Source: an uncultured Methanobrevibacter sp.
GTDB taxonomy: Archaea; Methanobacteriota; Methanobacteria; Methanobacteriales; Methanobacteriaceae
Length of the DNA: 64,000 bases
Assembly (NCBI RefSeq): GCF_902784195.1
Contig: NZ_CACZTX010000001.1
Span: 310,001 to 374,000 of the forward strand
Reading direction: 5' to 3'
Shown here: piece after piece, positions 10,378 to 19,365 of the stretch
Layout of the letters: every line of letters begins with the position of its first letter
Position numbering within the stretch: position 1 is the first letter of the stretch
Made by a program: the position numbers and the translations under genes
The notes under the pieces: model-generated
Database searches by the model: none
The model's input: the letters and a program-made list of their open reading frames with translations, nothing else
What the model was told of the DNA's origin: nothing

Positions 10378-11622
10378 TTAATTGTTTGTGCTGTTTGTTG
10401 AATTAGTACTATTAGTATTGTTAGCAATATAACTATTAGGAATCATTTCATAAACGTTAGTATAAATTCTCATTCCCGCACCGGAACCTTCAGTCCACAT
10501 ATTAATCTTAATTGGATATTTAAGAGTGTTATTGATTTTAATTCCAGTGGAAGGGCTGAAACCATAAAGCACAGCATCACGTCCAGAATCCATACCAATA
10601 GGCAAACTGAATCCTAAAGATAAAACAGCATTTCTAAGTGACCTTGCAGGAGGACATACTCCATGTGTAGCCATACCGGATTCTGCATCACTTTCAGGTA
10701 CTGAACTGAATCCAACACCTTCTCTTCCACAACCATATGCATTTGAAGGGATTATAGTACCGTTCCAAGCTTTTACAAACTGTTTTGCATTGAATTCTCT
10801 GTTTCTATCATTGTATTGTGGGTGAGAATCCAAATAAGTATATGTGCTTGCCACTTTGGTTTCTGTATAGTTTTCACCATAAACAATAACTGGAGAACCT
10901 CCAGGATATTTGAGAGAATACTCATAAGCTTCTGGGAACTTTTCTTTTAACATATCTGGAGTAATATAAGACCTATTGTCATTAAAACCATTAATACAGT
11001 AATCTAAATTGTATTTGGAACCTTGACCATAATGGTTGTACCAATACTTTAAGGTTTCCACATTTACCCTTTGACCTGGAATTGTATCATTAGTCATGGT
11101 TTTTGGATCAATATGACCTACTGTTTGATTGGTTTTATTATTGAAAATGTCTATTCCATCAGGAACAATTTTTGCTTGCAAATATGGGCTGTTATATCCC
11201 CAAACAAACTCTCCAGGAGGATTTACAGTAATCTTATCATTATCTACAACAACGTATCCAGGTCCTTCAAATTCATCCACTACACCATCAGTACTTACAT
11301 TTCCATAAAGCAATTCAGATGATGGGGTAGGAACTGCCCCTGTGGCAATTGAGAAAAAGGCATCTACAAGTTCTCCATCTCCTATTTGGGTTAGTAGAGA
11401 ACCAAAATTGGAAACTATTGGATATTTATCTATCTTGTTTTTATCTATTACATTATCTCCTGCAAATACAGTGCTTCCGTTTTCATACTTTGCTATTTCA
11501 CTCATATTCTGATGATGAGTGGTTGTAGTTGCAAGGGAGACAGGTATTAGAATAATAATTATTGCAATTAATGCAACAAATATTTTAAATGAATTTCTTT
11601 GAGTTAATCTTCTTGAACTAAT
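10378..11622 (-). CDS. Exported or membrane-anchored VanW-like protein (start codon abnormal)
   Basis: The first ATG is at 11505 (375 residues). The open frame continues 39 codons upstream and encodes a basic stretch followed by a hydrophobic segment (FKIFVALIAIIIILIPVSLA), clearly a signal or anchor sequence. No ATG, GTG or TTG occurs in that extension. The best candidate start is ATT at 11622, five bases after AGGAAGTG (11628-11635). The C-terminal third resembles a divergent VanW domain (GRDAVLYGFSP, then KINNTLKYPIKI), and the protein ends in an NST-rich tail. It probably acts outside the membrane, perhaps on the cell wall. It lies between the MobA-like and Mur ligase genes on the same strand. 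The VanW assignment rests on motif resemblance only. Confidence 0.6.
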   Translation of the reverse strand: MSSRRLTQRNSFKIFVALIAIIIILIPVSLATTTTHHQNMSEIAKYENGSTVFAGDNVIDKNKIDKYPIVSNFGSLLTQIGDGELVDAFFSIATGAVPTPSSELLYGNVSTDGVVDEFEGPGYVVVDNDKITVNPPGEFVWGYNSPYLQAKIVPDGIDIFNNKTNQTVGHIDPKTMTNDTIPGQRVNVETLKYWYNHYGQGSKYNLDYCINGFNDNRSYITPDMLKEKFPEAYEYSLKYPGGSPVIVYGENYTETKVASTYTYLDSHPQYNDRNREFNAKQFVKAWNGTIIPSNAYGCGREGVGFSSVPESDAESGMATHGVCPPARSLRNAVLSLGFSLPIGMDSGRDAVLYGFSPSTGIKINNTLKYPIKINMWTEGSGAGMRIYTNVYEMIPNSYIANNTNSTNSTNSTNN

Positions 11623-11679
11623 ACTTACACTTCCTTTATTTAAATCTTATATTTATTACAATATGATTATGATATTTAA

Positions 11680-13005
11680 TTATTCAAATAATAACTTATC
11701 ATCCTTAGAATTAAAGGAATCACAAATCTGCTTTAATCTATCTTGTATCTTGATTATGTTTTCTTGACCATTTCCTCCAATTAAAATAGCGTTTTCATGT
11801 GAAAACTCTGCAACAAATGCAATGATTTCATCTAGATTGTTAGCTATTTCAATTCTTCCTTTATAATCAAGTGAATTTAATCTATATTTAGCCTGATCTA
11901 ATGTATCCTCTAATCCTGGAAAGAGAATGATTGCTTCTGGATTAGCCTTTACAACTTCATTCAAAATGTCTAATCTATGATTTTCATTATGCCTTGGAGT
12001 TCCTACAAAGATAGCTGAGAAATCAACTTCCTCTAATATTGGCTTAATTGCATCGGAATTGTCAGACTTTCCGATATATATCTCGCAATCATTTAATTTC
12101 AATACTTCCAATCTACCTTTTACAGGCTTAAAATTTTCTAAACTATCCTTTATGATGCTTTCACCAATTTTAAAAAGGTTTTTATCAATATAATTTGCTA
12201 TAGCTTCACTAAGACCTGCATTCAATTTATTGAATTTACCAAACAAGCTTAAATCATATTTAGTTTCATCATATTCAATGGTTGATCCAGCAACTTCCTT
12301 AAACTCTTCGCCAAATTCCTGATTTTCATTGATAAAAATGGTTTTGCCTCTGAAAAATCCTTTAAGTGAATCCTTATATCCTTCCATTGAACCATGAACA
12401 TTCATATGATCATTTCCCATATTTGTAAGGGCAATCAAATCAAAGTCAAAACAATAGCTGCAGAATCCAACGGTCATATCGCAGACTTCAACAAGCAAAA
12501 CATCATAATCTCCATTTTCTGCTTCCAGGATAAGGTCATAGTAACCTTCAAATCCACCACCGGCATTGCCTCCAACTAAAACTTTTTTCCCGGAATTTTC
12601 AAGGATTTCCTTTATCATAGTTACAGTAGTGGTTTTACCATTGGTTCCGGTGACTCCTATAGAGAACATATCCTTGTGTTTTGTTATAACATCACAAAGC
12701 AATTTATTTGATTCCTTATAATGTTCTGCTATTTTGCTTCCCCATATGCTAGGACTTAAAACAACAGCATCACATGAATCTATTTCTTCTTGATCGTTAA
12801 ATCCTAAATCAATGGACAGATTATCTTTAATGAAGCTGATTTTATCTTTTTGTGGTGAAATGTCAACACCTGCAAGGGATATAGGCAAATCATCCAGACT
12901 AATATTTACATTCAAATCTGTGGCATAAACTTCCCAATCATGTTTCAATAAGGAATTTAAAGCCTTTTTGCCTTCTACACCCAAACCTATAACAGCTGCT
13001 TTCAT
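11680..13005 (-). CDS. MurD-like Mur ligase family protein (candidate pseudomurein peptide ligase)
   Basis: The 441-residue protein has a MurD-like N-terminal Rossmann domain (VIGLGVEGKKAL, then DAVVLSPS). The central ATPase carries the Mur ligase loop GVTGTNGKTTT (residues 117-127) and the family motif NMGNDHMNVHGS. A C-terminal Rossmann domain contains RHNENHRLD. Mur ligases couple ATP hydrolysis to amide-bond formation. In Methanobacteriales, homologues are proposed to build the pseudomurein peptide; a related ligase (CfbE) acts in F430 synthesis but begins differently in my recollection. The gene stands alone here, so the substrate is inferred only from lineage. The ribosome-binding site is weak (TGTGA). 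Confidence 0.8.
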   Translation of the reverse strand: MKAAVIGLGVEGKKALNSLLKHDWEVYATDLNVNISLDDLPISLAGVDISPQKDKISFIKDNLSIDLGFNDQEEIDSCDAVVLSPSIWGSKIAEHYKESNKLLCDVITKHKDMFSIGVTGTNGKTTTVTMIKEILENSGKKVLVGGNAGGGFEGYYDLILEAENGDYDVLLVEVCDMTVGFCSYCFDFDLIALTNMGNDHMNVHGSMEGYKDSLKGFFRGKTIFINENQEFGEEFKEVAGSTIEYDETKYDLSLFGKFNKLNAGLSEAIANYIDKNLFKIGESIIKDSLENFKPVKGRLEVLKLNDCEIYIGKSDNSDAIKPILEEVDFSAIFVGTPRHNENHRLDILNEVVKANPEAIILFPGLEDTLDQAKYRLNSLDYKGRIEIANNLDEIIAFVAEFSHENAILIGGNGQENIIKIQDRLKQICDSFNSKDDKLLFE

Positions 13006-13304
13006 GATTTCACAATAATTTTTTTATATAATATTAGTAAATTATAGATAGTAATCTATTATATGTATTTATATATGTATATTCTAATTAATAAAAGTTA
13101 GTATGATTTGAAATAAACTTAAGATTTTTTAAAAAAAATTAGAAAAAAAATAATGATAAAATTTAAAAAATGAAAATGATTAAAAAAGAAAAATAAAAAT
13201 AATTAAAAATAGTTAAAAATTGATAAAAATAATTAAAAATAGATAAAAATAATAAAAATTGATATAAATAGAGTTAAATCTGAAAATAAAAATAGGAATT
13301 AGAA
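13006..13304. other. AT-rich spacer with U-rich 3' repeat tract
   Basis: No gene is seen. From about 13140 to 13280 the plus strand repeats variants of AAAAATAATTAAAAATAG. In the sense of the exonuclease III transcript, which ends at 13305 on the minus strand, this is a long pyrimidine/U-rich tract and probably its termination zone. The Mur ligase promoter lies at the left end, around 13030-13080, with several TATA-like stretches. Confidence 0.4.
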
Positions 13305-14057
13305 TTAAATGTCTAAAATTAACTCTATTGGAGCATGTTTAGAGCTATCAATTTCATCTAAAATTGTGCATGATTTAACTTTATCTGCTAATGATTTAGA
13401 AACAAAGAAATAATCTAAACGTGCACCTTCGTTGTTTTCACGAGCTTCTTGATTCTTCCAGGAAGTGAATTGTTTCTCTTCCTTGTTGGATGATCTGAAA
13501 GCATCAACAAAGCCAAATGATTCTAACTTATTTAGAATTTCCCTTTCTTCATCGGTGAAAGTAACTTTAGTATCCAAGTCAGAAATATCCTCTTCTTTAT
13601 GAGCAATATTAAAGTCACCAGCAATGATAACATCCTTATCCTTAGCCAATCCTGCAAAAGATAATAGGTTATTAAGATAATCAATCTTTTCATTTAATTT
13701 AGCTTTAGTACCAGTTCCTACAGGAGCATAAACATGAATTAAAGAGAAATTTTCATAATTTAAGATAGATGCCCTTCCTAATGCATCAGCAGATTCCATA
13801 AAGAATCTTCTAACTATACAAGGTTTTTCTTTGGTAAATGTAGCTAATCCGCCAGTTCTAGCGCTTTCTCCTTTTAAGAAATAATATTCATAACCACATT
13901 TATCCAAGAATTTTTTATCCATTTTTTCATAAGATGTTTTTGTTTCTTGGAATAATAAGATATCAGCTTCTTTTTCTAAGACTGGATTTACATCCTTGTT
14001 TTTTATACGAGTCCTAATACCGTTTACATTCCATGAAATAATCTTTAATTCACTCAT
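13305..14057 (-). CDS. xth: Exodeoxyribonuclease III / AP endonuclease
   Basis: The 250-residue protein has the standard length and motifs of the ExoIII/APE1 family: SWNVNGIR (N10), LLFQETK (E38), IHVYAPVG (catalytic Tyr), AGDFNIAH (Asp and Asn), RLDYFFVS and SKHAPIELIL (catalytic His). It should cleave at abasic sites in base excision repair. The homologue in Methanothermobacter (Mth212) additionally cuts directly at deoxyuridine, compensating for the lack of a uracil glycosylase. That property could be shared but is not visible in sequence. The gene is transcribed alone, away from the divergent DUF169 gene. Confidence 0.93.
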   Translation of the reverse strand: MSELKIISWNVNGIRTRIKNKDVNPVLEKEADILLFQETKTSYEKMDKKFLDKCGYEYYFLKGESARTGGLATFTKEKPCIVRRFFMESADALGRASILNYENFSLIHVYAPVGTGTKAKLNEKIDYLNNLLSFAGLAKDKDVIIAGDFNIAHKEEDISDLDTKVTFTDEEREILNKLESFGFVDAFRSSNKEEKQFTSWKNQEARENNEGARLDYFFVSKSLADKVKSCTILDEIDSSKHAPIELILDI

Positions 14058-14283
14058 TATATTGCTTCCCTAAATTAAATAATAAAAATAAATACAATAT
14101 AAATTAATTTAAGCCCAAATTATTAATAAATTAATTTAATAAATATTCTTGTTTATTAAAACTATAAACAAATATAATATTGACTTTTAAATCATATAAA
14201 CTTATTGTAGAATTTAAATTAAAAGTATATAAAAAAAATACAAAAATTTTCATAAGATAATTAAAAAATCTATTAAAACAAAA

Positions 14284-14354
14284 TTCATAATGAATAATAA
14301 TTCATAACTTTAATATATTATAATTTAGAAATAATTAATTAAATTCATTATGAA
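14284..14354. promoter_or_regulatory. Paired palindromic operators around the DUF169 promoter
   Basis: TTCATAATGAA at 14284-14294 and TTCATTATGAA at 14344-14354 are 5-1-5 palindromes differing only in the central base, exactly 60 bases apart. A TATA-like stretch (TTTAATATATTATAATT) lies between them near 14311-14326. The second palindrome sits at the expected transcription start, just before the GGTGAT ribosome-binding site. The layout suggests repression by a dimeric regulator, possibly with looping. Confidence 0.55.
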
Positions 14355-14372
14355 TAATTAATCGGTGATAAT

Positions 14373-15050
14373 ATGGATTATAAAAAGGAAGATAATGAAA
14401 AAACTGCAGAAGTTTTAAAAGAGAAACTTAACTTAACTAGACTTCCAGTAGCTATTAAGTTTTTCAATGATGAAAGTGAAATTCCAGATGGTGTTGAAAA
14501 AATAGTTGAAACACTTAGACACTGTGAAATGGTTACTAAAGCAGCTGACGGGGCTATATTCTATTCAACTGCTGCAGAACAAAAATGTAAAGGCGGATCA
14601 AGTGCAATGGGATTGGAACCTCTCCCACCTAAGATCGCTTCTGGAGAATTCTATTATAATTTAGGTAGGTTTGATAGTGTTGAAACCGCCAAATCAGTAA
14701 TAGACAATATTCCAAGAAAAGACGAGCAAAGCTTAGGAATCATCTATGCACCTTTAGAAAAAGCTGATTTTATTCCAGATGTAGTTGTTGTTATCACACT
14801 ACCTAAATTCGGCATGTACATTTCACAAGGAATTGTCTACAATCATGGAGGCAAAGTGGAATCCAGCTGTGCAGGAATTCAATCATTATGTGCAGATGCT
14901 GTAAGTGGCCCTTACGTAAGCAATAAGGTTAACACTACTTTAGCATGCAATGGTTCTAGAGGTTATGCTGGTATCGAAGATGAGGAAATCATCATAGGTT
15001 TACCTTGTGATAGTCTTAAACCATTACTGGAAGCATTTGAAAATATATAA
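14373..15050 (+). CDS. DUF169 domain protein
   Basis: The 225-residue protein fits DUF169 in length and in conserved features: LTRLPVAIKFF near the N-terminus, CEMVTKA, CKGGSSAMGL with its cysteine, and a C-terminal SSCAGIQSLC...GPY...CNGSRGYAGI region. Conserved cysteines (C50, C70, C173, C179, C199) hint at metal or cofactor binding. The family is widespread in anaerobes and methanogens with no established biochemical role that I know of. The start is fixed by GGTGAT three bases upstream of ATG 14373. Paired palindromes in the promoter suggest tight regulation. Confidence 0.8.
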   Translation: MDYKKEDNEKTAEVLKEKLNLTRLPVAIKFFNDESEIPDGVEKIVETLRHCEMVTKAADGAIFYSTAAEQKCKGGSSAMGLEPLPPKIASGEFYYNLGRFDSVETAKSVIDNIPRKDEQSLGIIYAPLEKADFIPDVVVVITLPKFGMYISQGIVYNHGGKVESSCAGIQSLCADAVSGPYVSNKVNTTLACNGSRGYAGIEDEEIIIGLPCDSLKPLLEAFENI

Positions 15051-15153
15051 TTTAAGTAATAAAATAAGTTTAAATTTAATATTAATTAGTATAATTCAAT
15101 ATAATTAAATTAATGTTATAAGAAATTATACTAACTCTTTTTTCATTTATTTT

Positions 15154-16458
15154 TTAAGGAATTGTAAAAACTTGCTTATTTTCTGATTCTTGACCTTTTT
15201 TCTTATTGCAGAATGTTCTAAAGTCACATGCACTGCAGGTTCTATCCTCAGCTTCAGCTTTCCAGGCATCCTTAATCTTGCAGCCATTCATTTCCTTTAT
15301 CAAAGAAGACTCTATATCATTAACGACATTATCAAATTGATATAGGGAATTATCTATCAAATCCTCTTCGACATTAATTATTCTAATGGATCTGTCCATC
15401 TTGAACTTGTCTGACAAGTCCCTATGGATAGCTATTTCAGAGTCTTCATTCCAATTCCTTAACCTTAGCCAATCATCTTCACTAATTTGATTTATGGAAA
15501 CATCAGTTTGATTATTCAATAAATCTTCCTTGATTGCCTTCAAGTCATCATTTGATGGAACCAATTCATTTAAGTAAAAAATAATTCCTACAATCGGCTT
15601 ATCTGAATTTTCCTGATTTCTCCTAAGCCAAGCATAAGTTAAAATCTGCCATTCATGTTGAATCCAAACCTTATACTTTTCATATTCCTCAGAATCAAAA
15701 AGCTCACCATTTTCCATTAATGATTGAATTTTCAATAATTCTTCTTTAGATGGTGCGCTTGGCCTTCTCATTCCCTTATAATCAATGATTATTTCATATT
15801 CATTTAATTCATCATCCAATAATCTCTTAAACTCATCATTATTATATAGGTAGCTGATTATGCTGTTAGTTTGGGAAAGATCGAAATAGTCATCTAAAGT
15901 TTGTTGTAATGGATTATTATTTGTTTTTTGATAAAACCTATCAACCATTTTTGAACTCAATACATCAACAACACCATTTATGGAATAGTAATCAGAACGG
16001 CCATTTTCATCATTCATAGACCTTAATCCTTTTATCAACACTTCCGTATCTTCAATTAAAGGGAATAGATGAGGTCCCCAAAGGTTAATTGAACGCTCTA
16101 ATCTTGCACTATATATATTATCTTTTGGACCGTAATTATTTACATATTCATATGGAGGGTTTAAACCTTTTACCTTTAATCTTCCGGTAATTAAGTCTTC
16201 AATCGGCTTTATTTCCTCTTCCCAGTCCCAAGGGAATGCTAATTGATCTGTATTTGAATACTTTTTCCATTTTAAAAATGCCTCTTCCAATGCCCCATGA
16301 ATGAATTCTCCAAACCACAATTGAACAGGCATTGAAGGTGGAAGATTTCCCTTGTTTTGATAACGATACTGTAAATTACAAGTTAAAAATGATAATAAAT
16401 CACCAGTTAAGCTATATTCCGGTATGATATATTCCCTTGATCTAGTTGATAATTTCAT
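15154..16458 (-). CDS. PD-(D/E)XK nuclease with predicted Fe-S cluster (AddB/Cas4-like)
   Basis: The 434-residue protein has a PD-(D/E)XK exonuclease fold: WFGEFIHGALEEAF (His motif) near residue 50, INGVVDVLSS (metal Asp) and EIIIDYKGMRR (D-x-K). A cysteine early on (C27 in FLTCNLQYRY) and three near the C-terminus (CSACDFRTFC) form the 4Fe-4S arrangement seen in AddB, Cas4 and Dna2 nucleases. It follows the UvrD-like helicase gene by 128 bases on the same strand. The two probably make a helicase-nuclease that resects DNA ends, functionally like AddAB or AdnAB. A processing or defence role is also possible. GGTGT precedes the start. Confidence 0.85.
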   Translation of the reverse strand: MKLSTRSREYIIPEYSLTGDLLSFLTCNLQYRYQNKGNLPPSMPVQLWFGEFIHGALEEAFLKWKKYSNTDQLAFPWDWEEEIKPIEDLITGRLKVKGLNPPYEYVNNYGPKDNIYSARLERSINLWGPHLFPLIEDTEVLIKGLRSMNDENGRSDYYSINGVVDVLSSKMVDRFYQKTNNNPLQQTLDDYFDLSQTNSIISYLYNNDEFKRLLDDELNEYEIIIDYKGMRRPSAPSKEELLKIQSLMENGELFDSEEYEKYKVWIQHEWQILTYAWLRRNQENSDKPIVGIIFYLNELVPSNDDLKAIKEDLLNNQTDVSINQISEDDWLRLRNWNEDSEIAIHRDLSDKFKMDRSIRIINVEEDLIDNSLYQFDNVVNDIESSLIKEMNGCKIKDAWKAEAEDRTCSACDFRTFCNKKKGQESENKQVFTIP

Positions 16459-16586
16459 TTTTACACCAATCTAATAAATTTTATAATATTTTAATTATCT
16501 AAAATTTTATTTACCAATAATATTTTTAATAAATATCAAATAATTTCATATAAAGTTTCATATAATTTACTTAAAAGAACGATTAA

Positions 16587-19100
16587 TTAAATTAAAAATA
16601 TATTGTCAAAACCTATAAATTCTTCATCCCTATTCCAACCTAATGCAACATTAGGTATTTTCATTTGTTTTTCTTTTTGTTTATATCCATCAATGTTTGG
16701 ATTTAATCCTACTAATAGCAAAACATCTTTTGCCCTGGAGAATGCAACAAAATACAATCTTGTCAAATCATCAAATGCCATGTCTTTAGAATCCCTATTA
16801 TTATTAGACAGTGCACTGTATTTTCTTATCCTATCTTGAATAATGGAAGAGGAATCAGCATCTTTAGGGAATCTTAAATTAGCATCTTTAGATAGGTTCT
16901 TCTTAAATCTTGATCCAACATCAACAATTACAAGAGGAAATTCCAATCCCTTTGCCTGATGAATGGACATGATATTAAAACGATTTGAAGGAATGACTTC
17001 AAATAAATTCTCATCAATCTGCACTCCACCAGTGGCAATTGGAACGAAGATGTTTAGCAATGCCTCATTTATTGATTCCTTTTCCGCTTCCGGTGAAGAA
17101 AAATCGATATTTGCTGAATACTTATTAAAGAAACTTGTCTGTGTAATTGTTTGAGTGATTGCCTTCAGATACACTACACCTTCATCATCTTCCTGGAATT
17201 CAGGAATCCAACTGACCAATTTATATGCCAATTCCATTAGATTTGCTTTTATAGGCCATTTAAGGTCACTTGATTCATCGGAAGAAAATGGATGTCTTAT
17301 TTGCCAATGCGTTACGAATTTCTCTAATGAAACCGGTGAATGAGGCTCTGGATTGACATCCTTAATGTATGAATTTGCCTTTCTACGCCAAACATTCATA
17401 TTCATGCTTGCAGCATTAGGCAATTTATCATTAGTCCTTTGATATTTTGAACTTGGATCTATGCATTCCAACATCAAACCGCAAAATACAGCTACACAAT
17501 CTATATTCTGCAAATCCTGACCTCTAGGGTTAAATACTTCAATAGGATGCCTAAGCCTTCCCAATTGCTTTTTTAATGCAAAGGTAAATGTACGACTGCC
17601 TCTTGCAGTTAGTTCTTTTGGAGAATAAGTTAAAAATGCAATATCTTCAGCAGAACCATCATCTCCAAGTTCAATAACTATTTCATCTTCATTTTCTGCC
17701 AAATCAAATCCTTTATCTCTATAATTGATTAAAGTTGTCTTATTGTCTGAATTGAATTTCTGATTATCATCTTTAGTTAAAACTCTTTTAATCTTACGTT
17801 TAACTATTCCATTTCTATTTAATTCATCAATGAATTTGGCCAAATCATTGGCAAGAAGCTGCTCATTGTTTCTGAACATGCCTAAAATAGGCACTTGATT
17901 TGAATCATCACCATTAATGCTTGGGACTTCAATCTTTGGCTTTTCCTTAACCCTTGCTGATTGGTATTCATCATCCAATTCAACAAAGTCATTGCATAAG
18001 TCAATGATATTTTCTGTGGATCTGTAATTGGTTTTCAGATTAACTTCCTTTGCCTCAATACCAATCTTAGCTATTCTTTCAATGAAATTAGTGAATAAAT
18101 CTACACTAGCTCCTCTAAACCTATATAAAGACTGGTCATCATCCCCTACTACTGTAATGTTTCCCCCATTTTGAATGGCTGATTTAGCAATTTTAAAGTA
18201 AATGCTCTCTTGCAATAGGTTTGTATCCTGATATTCATCAACTAAAATGATTTTTATATCATTCAAGAATACATTTAAGCTATCTGAATTCAATCTTCTT
18301 AAGAATTCAGTTTCAAGCATTGCAAAATCATAGATGTTTTGGCTTTTAAGTATTTCTGCATATTCTAAAATTAGCTTTAAAGACAATTGCTTTCCTATTT
18401 CATTAGATTGAATATTTCTTAAGATATTATTGATGTCTACCATATTGTAGTAAATGTGTTCCTTGATTTCAATCAATATGCTTGCCATCATGGTCAGATT
18501 CTTTATTTTAGGCTTTTCTTCAGTATTTGATTGCTTTCCAGTAATCTCTGCCAAATACTCTTGCAATGAGTCATGCTTATATCTGTCATCCTTAAGAAGG
18601 CACTCATTTATCATAACTGAATTTGCAACGAAATCCTCAATTAAAATAGGTTGGCTTGTTCCCGCTTGACGATGAATACGCAATAATTCATCTGCAATGC
18701 TGTCTATGGTTCCTATATTAATCTGATTGAAATCAATTCTATTGATTTCCTTTATTATGGAATCATCAGTGATTTCACCGCTGAACATCTTATCCATGTA
18801 ATTGGCTATGAGCTTGTATTTTATCTTGTCTCCCCAACTAAGAATACGTGATAACAGTTCACTTGCGGCCTTTCTTGTAAAAGTGGTTGCCAATATCTCA
18901 TTAGGTGAAATGTCATCTACAAAAATGAACTTCAATATCTTAAGCACCATTACGGTTGTTTTGCCAGACCCTGGTCCTGCAACAATGAACAATGATTGAT
19001 CTTTAGGTGATGAAATAGCTAATTTTTGGTCTTCATTTGAAGAAATATCCCTTTCTAAAACATTAACGACTATTTCTTCAAATTCATTATAATCTATCAA
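16587..19100 (-). CDS. UvrD/Rep-family superfamily 1A DNA helicase
   Basis: The 837-residue protein carries the full SF1A motif set: AGPGSGKTTV (residues 41-50), ATTFTRKAASEL, LVDEYQDTN, VVGDDDQSLYRFRGA, LKTNYRSTENII, MSIHQAKGLEFPLVIV and LYFVAFSRAKDVL. It should translocate 3'-5' on single-stranded DNA. It lacks a fused RecB nuclease domain; that function is supplied by the adjacent downstream PD-(D/E)XK gene. The start is a TTG at 19100 placed five bases after GAGGGG; no ATG lies closer to the conserved N-terminus. It is divergent from the MrfA-like operon across a 265-base spacer. Confidence 0.93.
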   Translation of the reverse strand: MIDYNEFEEIVVNVLERDISSNEDQKLAISSPKDQSLFIVAGPGSGKTTVMVLKILKFIFVDDISPNEILATTFTRKAASELLSRILSWGDKIKYKLIANYMDKMFSGEITDDSIIKEINRIDFNQINIGTIDSIADELLRIHRQAGTSQPILIEDFVANSVMINECLLKDDRYKHDSLQEYLAEITGKQSNTEEKPKIKNLTMMASILIEIKEHIYYNMVDINNILRNIQSNEIGKQLSLKLILEYAEILKSQNIYDFAMLETEFLRRLNSDSLNVFLNDIKIILVDEYQDTNLLQESIYFKIAKSAIQNGGNITVVGDDDQSLYRFRGASVDLFTNFIERIAKIGIEAKEVNLKTNYRSTENIIDLCNDFVELDDEYQSARVKEKPKIEVPSINGDDSNQVPILGMFRNNEQLLANDLAKFIDELNRNGIVKRKIKRVLTKDDNQKFNSDNKTTLINYRDKGFDLAENEDEIVIELGDDGSAEDIAFLTYSPKELTARGSRTFTFALKKQLGRLRHPIEVFNPRGQDLQNIDCVAVFCGLMLECIDPSSKYQRTNDKLPNAASMNMNVWRRKANSYIKDVNPEPHSPVSLEKFVTHWQIRHPFSSDESSDLKWPIKANLMELAYKLVSWIPEFQEDDEGVVYLKAITQTITQTSFFNKYSANIDFSSPEAEKESINEALLNIFVPIATGGVQIDENLFEVIPSNRFNIMSIHQAKGLEFPLVIVDVGSRFKKNLSKDANLRFPKDADSSSIIQDRIRKYSALSNNNRDSKDMAFDDLTRLYFVAFSRAKDVLLLVGLNPNIDGYKQKEKQMKIPNVALGWNRDEEFIGFDNIFLI

Positions 19101-19135
19101 ATTTACCCCTCTTACATTTTATTAAAATTTTATAT

Positions 19136-19171
19136 ATAGTCAAAATCTATAGCCATATCCATAGTCATATC
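19136..19171. promoter_or_regulatory. 12-base iterated motif between divergent helicase operons
   Basis: Between the UvrD-like gene (start 19100, minus) and the MrfA-like gene (start 19366, plus), three units of about 12 bases follow one another: ATAGTCAAAATCT, ATAGCCATATCC and ATAGTCATATC. They lie close to the UvrD-like start, upstream of its TTG, and could be binding sites for a regulator. The rest of the 265-base spacer is plain AT-rich DNA with TATA-like stretches. Confidence 0.35.
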
Positions 19172-19365
19172 TATACTTATATTAATTTAAGAAATATTTT
19201 AATTTTTGTATTTAAATAAATAAACATAGAGCAAATGAAAACTAAAATAAAACTAATGGGAAAAGTTTTATTTAATATAAAAAGAAATATAGGATAAGTT
19301 TTATTAAATTTGCTTGACAAATATATATTATAAAACTTTTTACTTATTAATTACTAAATTCTTTA

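Noticed and set aside
11680-13005. Coenzyme F430 synthetase CfbE
   Set aside because: It is also a Mur ligase homologue, but the N-terminus here is a MurD-type Rossmann domain; I could not see support for CfbE and left the substrate open.
15154-16458. Cas4 of a CRISPR system
   Set aside because: The protein is much longer than Cas4, pairs with a UvrD-like helicase, and no cas gene or repeat array occurs in the window.
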